64,000 nt of DNA. Origin: Allohoeflea poritis. GTDB lineage: Bacteria; Pseudomonadota; Alphaproteobacteria; Rhizobiales; Rhizobiaceae. Location of the stretch: contig NZ_JAPJZH010000005.1 of the NCBI RefSeq assembly GCF_027889715.1, positions 271,477 to 335,476 on the forward strand, read 5' to 3'. The translations under genes were made by a program, and so were the position numbers. Shown piece by piece: positions 27,347 to 35,363 of the stretch. Under the pieces are notes generated by a model that did not search any database, had not been told where the DNA came from, and saw only the letters and a program-made list of their open reading frames with translations. Position 1 is the first letter of the stretch. Each line of letters opens with the position of its first letter.

Positions 27347-28177
27347 CTATCGTTTTTCCAGTATCCGGTAAAGAAGGCCGGCCGGAAGCAGCCGCTTGAG
27401 CGTCGTGCCGATCTTTGCAGGACGCGTGAGAACGTAGTGCGGCCTGGGCTTCGGATTTTCCAGCGCATGCGTCAGCGCCTCATAAACCGCTTCAGGGCCG
27501 AGCTTGTGCTTCGACTTCACGCCGCCCTGGCGCATGCGCTGCAATTCCCGTTCGTAATCACGGCGATGCACCGAGCCTTCGATATCGACGTTCTTTTCAA
27601 TGTAATGCAGCGCGTTGACGGCGATTTTCGATTCGATCGGGCCTGGCTCGATCAGGCTGACATGAATGCCGCTGCCGGCCAGCTCCATCCGCATGGTGAC
27701 GGACAATCCCTCAAGCGCGAATTTCGAGGCGTTGTAGGCGCCGCGCCAGCGCATCGGGACTAGGCCGAGGATCGAGGAACACTGGACGATGCGCCCCCGG
27801 CCCTTCGCGCGCATGACCGGAATGATGCTTCGCGTCAGTTCGTGCCAGCCGAAAAAATTGGCTTCGAACTGGGCGCGAAGTGCCTCGGTCGACAAGTCCT
27901 CAACGGCTCCGGCCTGACTGTAGGCGCCATTGTTGAACAGCGCATCGAGCGTCCCGCCGGTCCGCTCCAGGACCGCGGCGGTAAGAGCCGCGATGCTCTG
28001 CGGTTCCTGGTAGTCCAGATAAAAGGCTTCCAGACCATCTTTTTCGAGCGCTTCAAGGTCGGCGGGCCGGCGCGCGGTGGCGAAGACGCGCCATCCGTCT
28101 TTCCGGAGTGCGCGTGCGCAATGGGCGCCGATGCCCGAGGAACAACCGGTTACGATGATCGTCTTTTGCTGGTTCAT
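27347..28177 (-). CDS. Classical SDR oxidoreductase
   Basis: 276 residues from ATG 28177. The NAD(P) motif T-G-C-S-S-G-I-G is at residues 10-17, N-N-G-A near 88, the catalytic serine is in S-S-I-L near 140, and Y-N-A-S-K near 155 gives the intact Y-x-x-x-K pair. The C-terminal extension with Lys/Arg-rich and Pro-rich segments resembles membrane-associated retinol/steroid-type SDRs. Substrate unknown. Confidence 0.9.
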   Translation of the reverse strand: MNQQKTIIVTGCSSGIGAHCARALRKDGWRVFATARRPADLEALEKDGLEAFYLDYQEPQSIAALTAAVLERTGGTLDALFNNGAYSQAGAVEDLSTEALRAQFEANFFGWHELTRSIIPVMRAKGRGRIVQCSSILGLVPMRWRGAYNASKFALEGLSVTMRMELAGSGIHVSLIEPGPIESKIAVNALHYIEKNVDIEGSVHRRDYERELQRMRQGGVKSKHKLGPEAVYEALTHALENPKPRPHYVLTRPAKIGTTLKRLLPAGLLYRILEKR

Positions 28178-28380
28178 GAACGACTCCGGCACCGGTCGCC
28201 CTTTCCGGGACCGGAAGGCTGCTGTTGCGCGGTAACGCTCTATCGTCATCCGGACAGGTTTGACAAGCATGGATAAGGTCATGGCGCCGAAAACCGGTTC
28301 TTAATGGCGATGGCGTTTGATATTGGTGCGGAGTGTGCGGATCACCAGCGATGAGCGGTGGTCATGAGCGGAGGCAGATG

Positions 28381-29208
28381 ATGACGGGACGGCAGCTTTG
28401 GAAAGTGATCTGGGGCGCCATCGTTCACTTCAACGATGATGATGGCTGGGCGATGGCGAGCCATGTCGCGCTGTCGACGCTGCTTGCCGTGTTTCCGTTC
28501 CTGATCTTCGCCACGGCGCTGGCAAGTTATGTTGGCGCCGATGCCTTTGCCGATACCGCCGTCCACATCATATTCGACACCTGGCCCAAACCCATCGCGG
28601 AGCCGATCTCGCAACAGGTTCTGGAAGTGCTGACGGTCAATCGGGGCGGGGTGCTCACGGTTTCGGTTATCGCCGCGGCATTCTTTGCTTCGAATGGCGT
28701 GGAGGCGTTGCGGGTTTCGCTGAACCGCGCCTATCGTGTCAGCGAAAGGCGATCGATCCTGTACAACCGGGCGCAGAGCCTGGGTTTCGTGATCATCGCG
28801 GCCCTTATCCTGCTGGCGATCAGCTTTCTTCTGGTGCTTGCGCCCCTGCTGACCGACTTCACGAGAAAGTGGCTTCCCTGGTCGGACGAGCTGATCGCGC
28901 ATCTCGACAACTGGCGCGTGATCGTGGCGGTTATCGTGCTGTTTGTCGGGCTGATTGTCTGCCATCGGTGGCTGCCGGCCGGTTACCGCACGTTCCGTTC
29001 CATCGTACCTGGCGTTATGGTTACCATGATATTCTGGATGGCCGGGGCGCTGTTGTTTTCCGCCTATCTGCAGAGATTTTCCACCTATGTGGCGACCTAT
29101 GCGGGGCTCGCCTCGATCATGATCGCATTGATTTTCCTGTATATTGTCGCAGCGATCTTCATCCTGGGGGCCGAGCTGAACGCGTCCATCCTTGCCGAGC
29201 GCGAATGA
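28381..29208 (+). CDS. YihY/BrkB family inner-membrane protein
   Basis: 275 residues from ATG 28381, preferred over the adjacent ATG 28378 because GGAGG then sits six bases upstream. Six hydrophobic segments, an early A-M-A-S-H-V-A-L-S motif and the N-R-A-Y-R-V amphipathic stretch near residue 118 match YihY/BrkB. Earlier annotation as RNase BN was incorrect for this family; no activity is established. Inner membrane. Confidence 0.9.
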   Translation: MTGRQLWKVIWGAIVHFNDDDGWAMASHVALSTLLAVFPFLIFATALASYVGADAFADTAVHIIFDTWPKPIAEPISQQVLEVLTVNRGGVLTVSVIAAAFFASNGVEALRVSLNRAYRVSERRSILYNRAQSLGFVIIAALILLAISFLLVLAPLLTDFTRKWLPWSDELIAHLDNWRVIVAVIVLFVGLIVCHRWLPAGYRTFRSIVPGVMVTMIFWMAGALLFSAYLQRFSTYVATYAGLASIMIALIFLYIVAAIFILGAELNASILAERE

Positions 29209-29420
29209 CCGGTTTCTGCAGCAACGGGCGCGTTAACCAGAAATTTGGTTAAAATGCACTATAGATGTTCCATCGGGCATTAACTGCAATTGTCGGATTC
29301 GGCCAAAACCAATGGATTTTGGGGTACCATCTGAGCCGACAAATGAGTTGTCACGCGGAGCATAACCTTCAGAGAAGGGCGGCTCGGGGACTCTGCGTCT
29401 GCAAATGACGGAGCAAGGAC

Positions 29421-29708
29421 ATGTTTGTATACCTGTCGCCGGAAATGACATACGGCCTGCTGATCACCTGCCTGGTGATCTGTTTCTTCGTCGGCCATGC
29501 CATGGACGGCGTTATGGGTCCTGTCGGATTCGGCGTGTTTGGAAACATGATCATTCTGGGAACCGGCATGGCTCTCGGATTGTTCACTGCCGAACTGGTT
29601 GGCATGCCGCTGAACCGGATGGAAATCATCGTCGGTTCTACAATGGTCGGGGCGTTCGGGTCATTGTTGGTCCTCGCATTGCTCAAGCACCTGTTCTTGA
29701 GAACCTGA
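29421..29708 (+). CDS. Small hydrophobic membrane protein
   Basis: 95 residues, almost wholly hydrophobic, with three predicted helices (about 9-32, 38-60, 70-92), Gly-rich with G-P-V-G-F-G-V-F-G-N. I do not recognise a named family; the glycine pattern is reminiscent of small transglycosylase-associated (GlsB/YeaQ) proteins, without certainty. A GGAGCAAGGAC stretch precedes the ATG. Unrelated in orientation to gluQ downstream. Confidence 0.7.
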   Translation: MFVYLSPEMTYGLLITCLVICFFVGHAMDGVMGPVGFGVFGNMIILGTGMALGLFTAELVGMPLNRMEIIVGSTMVGAFGSLLVLALLKHLFLRT

Positions 29709-29744
29709 AGCGGGCCACTTACGTGAATGCAGGTGAAACCGGCG

Positions 29745-30638
29745 TCAGATCCTGGCGCCGGTTTCGCATATCCGGATGACTTCATCGGCCGAAAGGCCGT
29801 TGCGCCGCAGGGCGGAAACTGCGGTATCGCCATCGCTTTTGGAGAGTTTGCGCCCGCTTCCATCCACCAGCAGGGCATGGTGGCGGTAGCGGGGTTCCGG
29901 CAATTCAAGGAGCACCTGCAGCAGCCGGTGAACTGATGTTGCGTGAAACAGGTCATGGCCGCGGACGATGTCGGTTATGTCCTGTAGGGCGTCATCGACA
30001 ACCACGGACAGATGATAGCTGGTCGGCGTGTCCTTGCGCGCCAGGATCACGTCACCCCAGGCGCGCGGATTGGCGGTGATTGCGCCGGTCTCGCCGGACG
30101 GTCCGCGACCCTCCTCGCTCCAGGTGATGTCCTGCGCGGCCAGCGAGCAGGCCTTTTCCATGTCGAGACGCCAGGCAAAAGGCTGGCCTGCTTCAAGCGA
30201 CGCCGCAAGGTCCCCATCGGGCAATGATCGCTCGTTGCCCGGATAGAGTGGGCTGCCATCGGGATCACGCGGCCAGCTTGTGCCCTGGCGCTCATATTCG
30301 GCGACATGGCTGCGGATCTGCGCGCGGGTCACGAACGCCGGATAGACGAGCCCCATGTCCCGCAGCCGGTCAAGCGCCTTTCGATATCCGGAAAAATGCG
30401 CGCTCTGGCGCCGGACGGCGCCCTGCCAGGATATGCCCAGCCAGTTCAGATCCTTCAGGATCTGCTCTTCGAATCGCGGGGTGCAGCGCGCGGTGTCGAT
30501 GTCTTCCATGCGCAGCAAAAGCCTGCCGCCGAGCCTTTCCGCCAGTTCCCTGTTGCGCAGCGCGGAATAAACATGGCCAAGGTGCAAATATCCGTTCGGG
30601 CTTGGAGCAAAGCGCAAGGTCCTCTGTTTTTCTGTCAT
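29745..30638 (-). CDS. gluQRS: Glutamyl-Q tRNA(Asp) synthetase
   Basis: 297 residues, the short GluRS-like protein without anticodon-binding domain. The HIGH equivalent is H-L-G-H at 18-21 and the KMSKS equivalent K-L-S-K-S is near 268. It attaches glutamate to queuosine of tRNA(Asp). The zinc site of the E. coli enzyme (C-x-C and a later Cys) is not present: the corresponding region reads Y-P-A-F-V-T-R and Y-P-G-N-E. ATG 30638 is chosen over the upstream 30749 frame start. Divergent from the AlkA-like gene, 136 bases apart. Confidence 0.9.
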   Translation of the reverse strand: MTEKQRTLRFAPSPNGYLHLGHVYSALRNRELAERLGGRLLLRMEDIDTARCTPRFEEQILKDLNWLGISWQGAVRRQSAHFSGYRKALDRLRDMGLVYPAFVTRAQIRSHVAEYERQGTSWPRDPDGSPLYPGNERSLPDGDLAASLEAGQPFAWRLDMEKACSLAAQDITWSEEGRGPSGETGAITANPRAWGDVILARKDTPTSYHLSVVVDDALQDITDIVRGHDLFHATSVHRLLQVLLELPEPRYRHHALLVDGSGRKLSKSDGDTAVSALRRNGLSADEVIRICETGARI

Positions 30639-30774
30639 GATCCGCGCCCGGCCCTGTTCCGGAAAATTCCGGCTTCGTGCCTCCCGAAACCGCACACAGG
30701 GTGGTAATAGATCGATCCGGGTGCGAATAAAAGTAGCCCGCAGCGTCAATTGGGTCAGGCCCTGGAAACGAACG

Positions 30775-31431
30775 ATGATGCACGTCAGGACGATCGATAC
30801 GCTGGACGATATTGCCGAGGGCCTCGAGGCCCTGGTCCGGCTTGACGGGCGGCTCGGGCCGGTCGTGCAAAAGGCCGGCGCTGTGCCACTGCGCCGCCAG
30901 GCGCCGGGTTTCCAGGGGCTCGCTCAGATCATTGTCGGGCAGATGGTTTCCAAAGCTTCCGCCGAGGCCATCTGGCGCCGCCTGCTTGAAGAGGCCGGCG
31001 AATGCACACCCCGTGCGGTTGCCGCGCTCAGCGATGCACAGTGCCGCGGTATCGGTCTGTCTCGGGCAAAGGAACAGACGCTGAAGGGGGCTGCTGATGC
31101 GGTTTCCGGCGGACGGCTCGACCCGAAGGCCCTTTGCGTCATGCCAGCGGACGAATCGATCGCCGCCATGACGGCACTGAAGGGTATCGGCCCGTGGACG
31201 GCGGAGGTCTATCTCCTGTTTTGCGCGGGACACGGCGATATCTTTCCCGTCGGCGATGTGGCGTTGCAGGCCGCGGCCGGTCACGCGCTTGGTTTCGAGG
31301 TGCGGCCGGACCCGAAAACGTTGCGGCAAATCGCCCTTCAATGGCAGCCGTGGCGCGGTGTGGCGGCGCGCCTTCTTTGGGCTTACTACGCAACGGAGAT
31401 GCGGCGCGGGGACGCCGTGCCGACCGGCTGA
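30775..31431 (+). CDS. DNA-3-methyladenine glycosylase II (AlkA-like)
   Basis: 218 residues, HhH-GPD superfamily. The helix-hairpin-helix is L-K-G-I-G-P-W-T-A-E at 135-144, and the catalytic aspartate is D161 in P-V-G-D-V-A-L. It would excise alkylated bases in base-excision repair. It lacks the N-terminal Ada-like domain of E. coli AlkA, as is usual for short bacterial forms. Two adjacent ATG codons (30775, 30778) are possible starts. Confidence 0.9.
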   Translation: MMHVRTIDTLDDIAEGLEALVRLDGRLGPVVQKAGAVPLRRQAPGFQGLAQIIVGQMVSKASAEAIWRRLLEEAGECTPRAVAALSDAQCRGIGLSRAKEQTLKGAADAVSGGRLDPKALCVMPADESIAAMTALKGIGPWTAEVYLLFCAGHGDIFPVGDVALQAAAGHALGFEVRPDPKTLRQIALQWQPWRGVAARLLWAYYATEMRRGDAVPTG

Positions 31432-31557
31432 CCGGGTGTTGCGCATCGGCCACCGGCCTGATCCGGGATCCTGTCAATTTCCTGAGATTACTTCACAATC
31501 CTGTAACAACCGGCCTAATATATCGATTGTATCTGGCGAATCACTCAGGAGAGTGAG

Positions 31558-32115
31558 TTGACGATAGCTGTTTCACCCGACGCGCTTCCGGCGCTGGTGC
31601 TGAATGCCGATTACCGGCCGCTGAGCTACTATCCTTTGTCGCTCTGGTCCTGGCAGGATGCGATAAAGGCGGTCTTCCTCGACCGTGTGAACATCCTGGC
31701 GGAATATGAACACCGGGTATCGTCACCCAGCATGTCCATGGCGCTGCCGAGCGTCGTGTGCCTCAAGAGCTACGTCAAGCCAAGCCGGTATCCGGCCTTC
31801 ACGCGGTTCAACGTGTTCCTGCGTGACCGGTTCAAGTGCCAGTATTGCGGAACCGACAGGGATCTGACGTTCGATCATGTCATTCCGCGCCGCTATGGCG
31901 GAGAGACAACCTGGGAAAACATCGTCGCGGCCTGCTCGTCATGCAACCTGAAAAAGGGCGGCAAGATGCCGAAGGAAGCGCGCATGTACCCGGCCCAGAA
32001 GCCCTATCATCCGACGGTGCACGATCTGCACAATAATGGCCGCATGTTTCCGCCCAACTATCTGCACGAAAGCTGGATGGACTATCTTTACTGGGATGTC
32101 GAACTGGAGCCGTAA
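31558..32115 (+). CDS. HNH endonuclease family protein
   Basis: 185 residues beginning TTG at 31558, with GGAG upstream. The zinc/HNH module has C94-x-x-C97, H107 in F-D-H-V-I-P-R, N121 and C126-x-x-C129 in C-S-S-C-N. The N-terminal half (L-N-A-D-Y-R-P-L-S) is that of the widespread stand-alone HNH family found in cyanobacteria and alphaproteobacteria, whose cellular role is not established. No phage or intron features accompany it. Confidence 0.9.
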   Translation: MTIAVSPDALPALVLNADYRPLSYYPLSLWSWQDAIKAVFLDRVNILAEYEHRVSSPSMSMALPSVVCLKSYVKPSRYPAFTRFNVFLRDRFKCQYCGTDRDLTFDHVIPRRYGGETTWENIVAACSSCNLKKGGKMPKEARMYPAQKPYHPTVHDLHNNGRMFPPNYLHESWMDYLYWDVELEP

Positions 32116-32125
32116 GGCCGTTTGA

Positions 32126-32644
32126 TTACCGTGCCCGGCCGGCAAACGCGACGCGCAGGCAGCCGGCGGCCAGGGTCACGCTGGCAATCACGTTCCAGCC
32201 GGCGAAGGACAGGCCGAGCACGCGAAGCGCGGCCTCGTTGCAGGCCGGCGGTTTGATGGCGTTGAGATCGGCCAGCAGATTGCCGGCGTCCGTCGTCAGG
32301 CCGGCGGCGCCGGCGCAGTCGGCGGGACCCTCCCACCAGCTCCATTCGACGCCGGCGTGGTAGACGCCAAGCCCTGCGCCATAGAGCATCAGGCCGCCGC
32401 CGGCGACCAGCAGCGTGCGGGTGATCAAGGGCGGTGCCTTCAACATTGCCGAGATGGCGGCGGCCAACATCACCGGAATGCCGACATAGTAAGGCGTGCG
32501 CTGCTCCAGGCACAGGGCGCAGGGGATATAGCCGCCGATGTGCTCGAAGCCCAATGCTGTGCCGACGACGGCGGCCATCGCCAATGCCAGGACAAATGCC
32601 TGCAGCGCCATGCCGGCACCCTGGTGTGCTGTCTGTTCCGTCAT
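32126..32644 (-). CDS. dsbB: Disulfide bond formation protein DsbB-like
   Basis: 172 residues, four membrane helices. C42-A-L-C45 in the first periplasmic loop and C110/C135 in the second are the two redox pairs of DsbB, which passes electrons from DsbA to quinones. Convergent with the HNH gene (10-base gap) and overlapping by nothing with yqaA, whose stop lies 10 bases upstream. ATG 32644 is taken as start; a start at 32665 would overlap the yqaA end. Confidence 0.87.
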   Translation of the reverse strand: MTEQTAHQGAGMALQAFVLALAMAAVVGTALGFEHIGGYIPCALCLEQRTPYYVGIPVMLAAAISAMLKAPPLITRTLLVAGGGLMLYGAGLGVYHAGVEWSWWEGPADCAGAAGLTTDAGNLLADLNAIKPPACNEAALRVLGLSFAGWNVIASVTLAAGCLRVAFAGRAR

Positions 32645-32654
32645 CGCGATCCCA

Positions 32655-33236
32655 TCAGAAAACAAATCTCAGCGCATAAAATCCGCCGATCAGTAGCACC
32701 ATGAATATGGCGAAAAGTATGCCGAGATATTTTTCGATGAAGACCCGGATCGGCTCGCCGAAGAGATAGAGCAGGTAGGCGACGAGGAAGAACCGGAAGC
32801 TTCTGCCGATTATGCTGACAACGATGAAGGTGACCAGGTTGAGGCCGGTGGCGCCGGAGAAGATCGTCAGCACCTTGTAGGGAAACGGCGTGATCGCGGC
32901 GAAGAGAACGCCCCAGCCGCCATAGGTGTTGTACCATTCACTGATGCGCTCGAACGAGTCCTCCTTGCCGTAGAAGGCGAGAATCGGCTGGCCCACGGCC
33001 TCGAACAGGAAGGCGCCGATCGCATATCCGAGCAGGGCGCCGGCGACGGAAGCGACGGTGCAGATCAGGGCGGTCATCCACCAGTTCCGCCGGTCCGCAA
33101 TGACCATCGGAATCAGCAGCACATCGGGCGGTATCGGAAAGAAGGAACTCTCGACGAAGGAGACACCGGCGAGACCAGCCCTGGCGTGGCGCGTCGCGGC
33201 AAGCGACATGGTCCAGTCGTAAAGGCGTCTGAGCAT
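32655..33236 (-). CDS. YqaA/DedA-like (VTT domain) membrane protein
   Basis: 193 residues with five to six hydrophobic segments. The motif F-x-E-S-S-F-F-P-I-P-P-D near residue 28 and the later F-G-A-T-type F-S-G-A-T-G with F-x-R-x-x-R-F belong to the SNARE-associated/VTT (DedA superfamily) fold. These inner-membrane proteins are linked to lipid scrambling or undecaprenyl phosphate recycling. The frame extends far upstream but overlaps tRNA-Leu there, so ATG 33236 is the sensible start. Precedes dsbB on the same strand. Confidence 0.88.
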   Translation of the reverse strand: MLRRLYDWTMSLAATRHARAGLAGVSFVESSFFPIPPDVLLIPMVIADRRNWWMTALICTVASVAGALLGYAIGAFLFEAVGQPILAFYGKEDSFERISEWYNTYGGWGVLFAAITPFPYKVLTIFSGATGLNLVTFIVVSIIGRSFRFFLVAYLLYLFGEPIRVFIEKYLGILFAIFMVLLIGGFYALRFVF

Positions 33237-33457
33237 GGAATGGTCCCCGTTGGCGCGGTCGCTTTTAGGAAGAATCGGAAACGGCGTAAACCGGAATTCC
33301 GACAATTGCGCGTGAAAGCTAGCAAAAGCGGGTTGATCATGGGTTACCGGCGCGTCTTGGGCGCCGCTGGCAAGAAAGGTTGGAAAATCCCGGTTGACCC
33401 GGTGCCGTCGCACCGTATATTCCGGCTGCGATCTTGCGCTAGGGCGCAAGGCTTCGT

Positions 33458-33544
33458 GCGGGTGTGGCGGAATTGGTAGACGCGCGGGATTCAAAATCCC
33501 GTATCTTAATCGATGTGTCGGTTCGAGCCCGACCACCCGTACCA
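33458..33544 (+). tRNA. tRNA-Leu (anticodon CAA)
   Basis: 87 nt with encoded CCA. Acceptor GCGGGTG pairs with CACCCGT (G-U at the first pair), the anticodon arm CGGGA-TTCAAAA-TCCCG has anticodon CAA, a long variable arm identifies it as class II, and the T arm is GTCGG-TTCGAGC-CCGAC. A T-rich stretch (33549-33560) follows. The accessory genes start immediately downstream. Confidence 0.96.
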
Positions 33545-33562
33545 AAGAATTTTTCCTTTTGG

Positions 33563-34120
33563 CTACGGCTCTCCGTCGATGACCAGCCAGGCATCCTTGA
33601 TCCGCTCGCCCGGACCACCGGGAAAATCTTTCAGCGACCCTTCCATAAAATCGATAAATGCGCGCATGCGCTGATGGCTGGTGTTCGGCCCGATATTATC
33701 GTGTGGCCCAACAATAGAACCGGTCAGGTTTATACAGCCGACGCTTGCCTTGAACCCGGATCCTTGGTGGATCAGGATTGCCGTACGCTTGTTGGTCTCG
33801 TGGACGTAAACACCTGGTCGAGGCCTCTTGTTCTTGAAGTAATTGAAGGTGTGGTACTTCGAACCGGGGAAGCCGTGCGTTCCGAGCGGGTACATACCTT
33901 CCTCAATGCGCAGGCCGCGATTCACACCCGTCTTTCCGTTGTTTCCGGGCCCCCTCGGCTCGACGGTCGCACCGCGCATGTCGGGCGCATTGACCAGTGT
34001 GCCATCCAAATAGCATTCGTATCTGCCAACCGTGCGGTAACGAAAGCCGCTGTTGTTAGCCCGCCGTTCATTTCGCTCTCGAATTATATGAATTACAAAT
34101 CCAGTTGTTGGAATAACCAT
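33563..34120 (-). CDS. Predicted L,D-transpeptidase/DUF5675-like protein of the tRNA-Leu islet
   Basis: 185 residues; GGGGGAG five to six bases before ATG 34120 gives a clear start. There is no signal peptide. About residue 70 onward shows a basic R-G-L-R-I-E-E-G-x-Y-P pattern, and near residue 120-135 I-L-I-H-Q-G-S-G followed by S-V-G-C-I-N. The arrangement His-x-n-S-x-G-C is that of L,D-transpeptidase (YkuD) and DUF2778 (Tlde1) active sites, and of DUF5675, whose C-terminal region reads I-H-x-G ... G-C-I. I cannot choose between them. The catalytic Cys and His are present, so peptidoglycan-acting chemistry is plausible but unproven. Lower GC than flanking core genes. Divergent from the lipoprotein gene. 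Confidence 0.7.
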   Translation of the reverse strand: MVIPTTGFVIHIIRERNERRANNSGFRYRTVGRYECYLDGTLVNAPDMRGATVEPRGPGNNGKTGVNRGLRIEEGMYPLGTHGFPGSKYHTFNYFKNKRPRPGVYVHETNKRTAILIHQGSGFKASVGCINLTGSIVGPHDNIGPNTSHQRMRAFIDFMEGSLKDFPGGPGERIKDAWLVIDGEP

Positions 34121-34356
34121 TGGACTCCCCCTAGCATTGGTAGAGAGCCTTATAGGAAACGCTTAATATAATTTCGGTGGCTTTTGCCACATACATTACT
34201 ATTTTTGCTAGAAATAATAAATATTATTATATTTATGTTTAATTATTTTTTATTACGGATTATTTATATCATAACTTATTTATAAGAACTGTTTTTCGCG
34301 TTTAAAGTGTAAATTGCTAGCGAGATTCAAATTTGCAGTAAACAGGGAGGGGAGAC
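34121..34356. promoter_or_regulatory. Very AT-rich divergent promoter region of the islet
   Basis: The stretch 34180-34320 is the most AT-rich part of the window and lies between two divergent genes of the islet. It contains long A/T tracts that could be bound by a nucleoid silencer such as Ros/MucR-type proteins, which is inference. TAAATT around 34310 is a weak -10 candidate for the lipoprotein gene. No coding signal was found. Confidence 0.5.
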
Positions 34357-34914
34357 ATGCTGCGCAGTTTGACCGTTTTTCTGGTCGTCGCGACATTGTC
34401 CGGTTGTCTGACCGTTCAATTCGGAGAGCCATATGACAAGGTCATCGACGACGAATTAAATTCCTTCCAGAAAAGTACTGCGGAATTTCTCAAGTCGATG
34501 CAGCAGAATTCCGGCAATGCTAAGTCCAGCTACGGATCCGACGAGTCGAAGAAATACTACGCGTCATCGTCGGCTTCTCTCTCCAACATGATGTTGAGGG
34601 CCAGCCTGCTGTCGGACAGGGAATGCCCTTCGCAGAGGGTGGCAAAAATCGCGACGCCCGCTCTCACACCATCCGTCGAACGGCTGGACAGGGCGGAAGC
34701 GGGTTTGGGGATCAGTTCCTCCAACAATGAAGGTACTTTTGCGGGAATGAACTGCTCCACCGTCGCGATCTGGTCTCTTCAGGAAACACACAAGAATCTC
34801 GAGGCAGATCATCGAGAATACGGTCGATTGAGTGCGGGCGTGGCTCAACTGAACGGATTAAGCATCGATCAGTCGGTGAGAGTCGCGCTTACAACGGTGC
34901 GCGCAAACAAATAG
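34357..34914 (+). CDS. Predicted lipoprotein of unknown function
   Basis: 185 residues with GGGAGGGGAG before the ATG. A signal peptide ends in L-S-G-C at residues 14-17, a strong lipobox, with Leu at +1, so outer-membrane location is expected. The mature part is helical, rich in Ser, Asn, Gln and Asp, with three further cysteines (around 90, 128). I recognise no domain. It is 14 bases from the next small gene, and the two probably form one transcript. Divergent from the transpeptidase-like gene. Confidence 0.75.
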   Translation: MLRSLTVFLVVATLSGCLTVQFGEPYDKVIDDELNSFQKSTAEFLKSMQQNSGNAKSSYGSDESKKYYASSSASLSNMMLRASLLSDRECPSQRVAKIATPALTPSVERLDRAEAGLGISSSNNEGTFAGMNCSTVAIWSLQETHKNLEADHREYGRLSAGVAQLNGLSIDQSVRVALTTVRANK

Positions 34915-34928
34915 CGGGAGTGTGCAAA

Positions 34929-35252
34929 ATGAATCCCAACCAACTTGCCAGCCAAATGATTTCTGAAGCATCGCAGGTTGCGATCAACAGTTGGAACGCG
35001 ATTAAAAGTACGGCGGTAACCGAATTTCGTGGTTTGTCCCAAAGAATCGTGATGATCGCTCGGCTCTACGCGCAGGGTGAGATTTCCAAGGCGGGTGCCA
35101 GGCGTCATTTCAAGGCGGCCCGATATCATGTCATTGCTATTTTAGCCATGCTGACCGCTCTCGTTGAAGCGGCGGCGGCCAAGATCGTCAACGCTGCATT
35201 GAAGGTGATCGCGGATGCGGTAAATGCCGCGATTGGCTTCAAATTGGTTTGA
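34929..35252 (+). CDS. Short Ala-rich helical protein
   Basis: 107 residues from ATG 34929, with GGGAG eight bases upstream; a start three codons earlier is possible. The N-terminal half is polar and helical (Q, S, N, K, R). The C-terminal half is Ala/Ile/Val/Leu-rich, with a segment (about 68-82) hydrophobic enough to insert in a membrane followed by a regular A-x-x-I-V-x-A-A heptad-like amphipathic helix. No signal peptide and no recognisable family. Could be a small membrane or surface-active protein; I do not assign a function. Confidence 0.65.
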   Translation: MNPNQLASQMISEASQVAINSWNAIKSTAVTEFRGLSQRIVMIARLYAQGEISKAGARRHFKAARYHVIAILAMLTALVEAAAAKIVNAALKVIADAVNAAIGFKLV

Positions 35253-35335
35253 AGCGGCTTCTCGCGATTCATGACGATTGATTGAAATGGGTCCAAGCGT
35301 CGGCTGTCGCACGCCATTCGAAACCAAATGCAAAA

Positions 35336-35363
35336 CGCCCCGGACACCGAAGCGCCCGGGGCG
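35336..35363 (-). terminator. GC-rich hairpin with minus-strand T tail
   Basis: Perfect 8-bp stem CGCCCCGG/CCGGGGCG with a 12-base loop. On the minus strand it is followed by TTTTGCATTT, which fits a factor-independent terminator for leftward transcription; on the plus strand no T run follows. It lies 84 bases after the Ala-rich gene and 52 bases past the end of an open frame at 35416-35787 on the minus strand. Confidence 0.55.

Noticed and set aside
31558..32115. Reading the HNH gene as a homing endonuclease or defence nuclease
   Set aside because: It is a stand-alone core-like family in ordinary sequence without intron, phage or restriction neighbours.
32655..33545. Extended YqaA frame reaching across tRNA-Leu
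   Set aside because: The extension overlaps the tRNA and gives residues with no family similarity; ATG 33236 gives the normal length.
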